Shown one piece after another: positions 61,539-64,000 of a stretch of 64,000 bases of DNA (positions are counted from its first letter, which is position 1; each line of letters opens with the position of its first letter). The translations under genes were made by a program, and so were the position numbers. Source of the stretch: Halpernia sp048269545 (GTDB taxonomy: Bacteria > Bacteroidota > Bacteroidia > Flavobacteriales > Weeksellaceae); contig NZ_JBLXIJ010000003.1 in assembly GCF_048269545.1 (NCBI RefSeq), positions 124,001-188,000 on the forward strand. Direction: 5' to 3'. The notes below the pieces were generated by a model. It made no database searches. It was not told the origin of the DNA and worked only from the letters and a program-made list of their open reading frames with translations.

Positions 61539-62789
61539 TTACGCTGCATCTGTTTCTTCTATTTTTAGATCAATAACTCTCACTTTCCCTGTTAGCAGAT
61601 CTTGCATTAGACCAGTTTTTATATTTTTATACTTGTCTTGAGAAGATTTATACTTATCAATATTTCTATCAATCAAATCTAACTTTTCAACTATTTTTTT
61701 TTGCTCCTCTAAAGATGGCTTGGTAAACATTAAATTATTGATAGTAGTTAAATTTAAACCGGATTTTGCTCCACCGTCATTATAAATGGTAAACATTTTT
61801 TGTCCTATTGTAGAGGTTAAATAATATGCTAAAAATCTGGTATTAATTTCTGAAGTATCTAATCTTACTAAAGCAATATGCTGATTAACGTAAGCATCAA
61901 CTAAATTTTGGGAAACTATACCTATAATTCCTAAATCAGCAGTAATTGAAATTAGGATATCCCCCAATTTCAGTTTTGATCTTGATCCTTCCACGTTCAA
62001 TGGCAAATTAACATATTCCATATCTGAAACATCAATTTCGATTTGATTTCTTTTTAAATTAGTGATTCTAATAAATTTAGATCCTTCTACATTATAATAT
62101 TTAGCCCAGCCACGAGATCCGCTTGTTAAAAGGTTTTTATAACTTCCAATATTTGTGCATTCCCATTCTTCTGGAATTCTACCTAGTTGACTGTCTTTAA
62201 ATTTATGTGATATTTCAGTCCGAATATTACCTTTCTTATCAATACCATTTGATATTAAATCTTGCATCAAACCAACTTTTATTCTTTTAAACTTGGATAT
62301 TAGATTTTCATTAATTTCAATAAGTTTATCAATTCTAGATAATACTTCGGCAATCTTGCTTTGTTCTTCTACGGATTTAGGATAAAATAACTGTTGCTTT
62401 CTAAAATTCTTTTTTTGCAAGTGTTTCAAACCACTACCTTGAAATAAATTTGCATTTATGAAATAAATTTGATCAAGAATTTTATAATATAAAAATTCAG
62501 CATTTACGTTTTCATTTGCATTTATAACATAAGTATCAGTAGAATACGCAACATTACCTCTAAAATATTTTACATTTGCTGCCCCTCCTGTAGTCAAAAA
62601 TATATTTTCTCCTTGAGTTAAAATCTCATTGTGTTCTAGAATCGATTCACCACTTGTGTAGAATGGTATTCCGCCAAATTTGGCTGCATCAGACACCTTA
62701 AGTTTTGATTTTCTTTTTTCATTATATAAGTTACCAATTTCTTTACTTACCCAACCATCAGGCAATATTAAATTTTCTTTAACCATCAA
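61539..62789 (-). CDS. hsdS: Type I restriction enzyme, specificity subunit
   Basis: A 416-residue HsdS with two target-recognition domains (about 10-160 and 205-370), each followed by a long spacer helix (EEQSKIAEVLSRIDKLIEIN and LEEQKKIVEKLDLIDRNIDK). Both helices end in the same motif, VGLMQDL (near residue 180) and TGLMQDLLTGKVR (near 397). It determines the bipartite DNA target. It starts within the hsdM stop codon (ATGA overlap). Confidence 0.95.
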   Translation of the reverse strand: MMVKENLILPDGWVSKEIGNLYNEKRKSKLKVSDAAKFGGIPFYTSGESILEHNEILTQGENIFLTTGGAANVKYFRGNVAYSTDTYVINANENVNAEFLYYKILDQIYFINANLFQGSGLKHLQKKNFRKQQLFYPKSVEEQSKIAEVLSRIDKLIEINENLISKFKRIKVGLMQDLISNGIDKKGNIRTEISHKFKDSQLGRIPEEWECTNIGSYKNLLTSGSRGWAKYYNVEGSKFIRITNLKRNQIEIDVSDMEYVNLPLNVEGSRSKLKLGDILISITADLGIIGIVSQNLVDAYVNQHIALVRLDTSEINTRFLAYYLTSTIGQKMFTIYNDGGAKSGLNLTTINNLMFTKPSLEEQKKIVEKLDLIDRNIDKYKSSQDKYKNIKTGLMQDLLTGKVRVIDLKIEETDAA

Positions 62790-64000
62790 TTTAAGTATTT
62801 TAATTGTGTTAGAAAACCATTTAATTCCTGCAATGTTTTTTCACGCTTTAGTTCAATGCTTTGTGCGGAAGCATAATATTTGCTAAAAATATTTTCGAAG
62901 GCATTTATTAAACCTCTTTTTTCTGCATTTAAATAACGTTGCAATTGATCATTAATAATATCAAAATGCTTTTTTAAAATTAATTTTTGGCTTTCCTCTA
63001 AAGTGATAACTCCACCTATGTCTGTTAAAAGTTTATCATACTTATTTAAATTATTTTCCAAAATAATTTGATCTTTAAGCCGGGCATTATAAGGTTTGGT
63101 AATTTCTTTAAATTGTTTTTTTGCTTCTAAAACTGCTGCTAATTTTAGCCTTTGAGATTCTTCGTATTTACCCTTTAATAATTTTTCAAAACTTGTGATA
63201 GATGATTTTATTTTATCAAAAGTAGAAATGTCTTTTAAATCAGAACTGAATGGTTTTATTAAATTTTCAATTGTAGTATTAAAAGTTTCAATTTCGCTGT
63301 TTGTAGTTTGCAAAAGATATTTGCCGTATTTCTTTACATCTTCACTTCCGTACCGCTTTAGTTCTATCTTCAAATCCAATTCTGCTCTTTTTTCTTTAAG
63401 AACTGCTTTTGACTCTTTGATGAAATTTTCAATTGCAAGTAATTTCGCTTCCTGCTCAATGAGTTCTTTTGCAGATTCTGGCGTATCATTTTCAAGGGTG
63501 TAGAAAGTGATCCATTTAGAAAGTTCGTCTTTTGCTAATTTTGGTGTTTGTTTTACTTCACCTTCTTCTTCATCCTGTTCAAATTCTACCAGATTTAAAG
63601 TTTCTTCTACCAACTCTTCCAACTGCGTTTCCAAGTCAGATTTCTTCACTTCCAGTTTGTCAATCGCATCATTTTCAGATTGAAAAAATTCCTGAATTAA
63701 ATAATCATCAGCAATAAGGCCTGCATCCCAACCATTTTGCATAATGGTTTTAAGATCATATTTAATATTATCCCACCAATTTACAAACACACCCGCAACC
63801 TGAAATTTATCTAAAACGCCAACCGGTACAAATTTCTCTTTCATAGAATCTAAAAGTTCCCGGCGCACTTTCGGAAAAACGCTTCCGCCCATTGAAAGAT
63901 AAATTCCAGCAGATTCTTTTACTGCCATACTTTCCGGTTCTTCAATCTTCAAAGCAAGACTTGAGAAATCTTCTTTTGCGAGTTGCCACCAATCGGCTAA
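62786..64000 (-). CDS. hsdM: Type I restriction enzyme, M subunit (N-terminus beyond window)
   Basis: About 405 C-terminal residues; the frame is open to the window edge (LADWWQLAKEDFSSLALKIE at the margin). It starts after the catalytic core: the SAM-binding and NPPF/Y motifs lie outside. FVPVGVLDKFQVAGVFVNWW and NIKYDLKTIMQNGWDAGLIA followed by long coiled-coil segments are typical of HsdM C-termini. Predicted to methylate adenine in complex with HsdS, which it overlaps by 4 bp. Confidence 0.93.
   Translation of the reverse strand, partial: LADWWQLAKEDFSSLALKIEEPESMAVKESAGIYLSMGGSVFPKVRRELLDSMKEKFVPVGVLDKFQVAGVFVNWWDNIKYDLKTIMQNGWDAGLIADDYLIQEFFQSENDAIDKLEVKKSDLETQLEELVEETLNLVEFEQDEEEGEVKQTPKLAKDELSKWITFYTLENDTPESAKELIEQEAKLLAIENFIKESKAVLKEKRAELDLKIELKRYGSEDVKKYGKYLLQTTNSEIETFNTTIENLIKPFSSDLKDISTFDKIKSSITSFEKLLKGKYEESQRLKLAAVLEAKKQFKEITKPYNARLKDQIILENNLNKYDKLLTDIGGVITLEESQKLILKKHFDIINDQLQRYLNAEKRGLINAFENIFSKYYASAQSIELKREKTLQELNGFLTQLKYLN

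Noticed and set aside
61539..62789. Split or degenerate hsdS
   Set aside because: The frame is continuous with two recognition domains and two spacer helices of normal length.

Overview
The window comes from a low-GC flavobacterium, most likely Chryseobacterium, Kaistella or a close relative. This rests on several things: strong A/T bias; Bacteroidota -7 boxes (TAnnTTTG) at ffs, tyrS and ssrA; the menaquinone genes menA/menB; DUF4199, DUF2807 and DUF72 proteins; Bacteroidetes-type tra genes (TraA/E/F/G/J/K/M/N); and a tmRNA tag reading GDQEFALAA. No rRNA or tRNA gene was seen.

Region 1 (1-24.2 kb) is ordinary chromosome. It holds a truncated aminotransferase, a frameshifted four-helix-bundle gene inside an inverted repeat, a phosphohexomutase, a DUF2807 lipoprotein, a GT2 glycosyltransferase, SRP RNA, an MBL-fold hydrolase, menA/menB, hutH and tyrS. 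A cbb3-type oxidase cluster with an Fe-S-type Rrf2 regulator follows, then class I ribonucleotide reductase (nrdB-nrdA) and a four-gene MacAB-like efflux operon. Region 2 (24.2-25.05 kb) holds degenerate repeats, ssrA and its terminator.

Region 3 (25-53 kb) is an integrative and conjugative element (ICE) lying directly behind ssrA. Transcription runs right to left: relaxosome genes mobA/mobB, ParA-like TraA, TraD-like, TraE, TraF, the VirB4-type ATPase TraG, four related secreted proteins, TraJ, TraK, a TraL-position protein, TraM, TraN, a VirD4-type coupling protein, an M23 peptidase, a RadC-like JAB protein, and a 1878-residue Toprim/methyltransferase/SNF2 fusion. Upstream of mobA sits a likely oriT: a long hairpin with a MOBP-type nic core next to it. 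Beyond it are eight 11-bp repeats, seven of them spaced in multiples of about 11 bp. No integrase is visible, so the far end of the element probably lies beyond 64 kb.

Region 4 (53-64 kb) is accessory cargo: a SMEK-domain protein, two small genes each broken by a single-base deletion, a three-helix membrane protein, a Panacea-type toxin-antitoxin pair, and a type I restriction-modification locus (hsdM, hsdS, NYN protein, hsdR, SprT-like peptidase). A predicted small RNA points against that operon between hsdS and the NYN gene.

The observations I rate highest are the DnaJ domain inside the TraG/VirB4 ATPase, the helically phased iteron array beside the putative oriT, and the antisense-oriented small RNA in the restriction locus. 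Three small genes are each broken by what looks like one missing base in an A/T homopolymer, so assembly error must be excluded before they are called pseudogenes.
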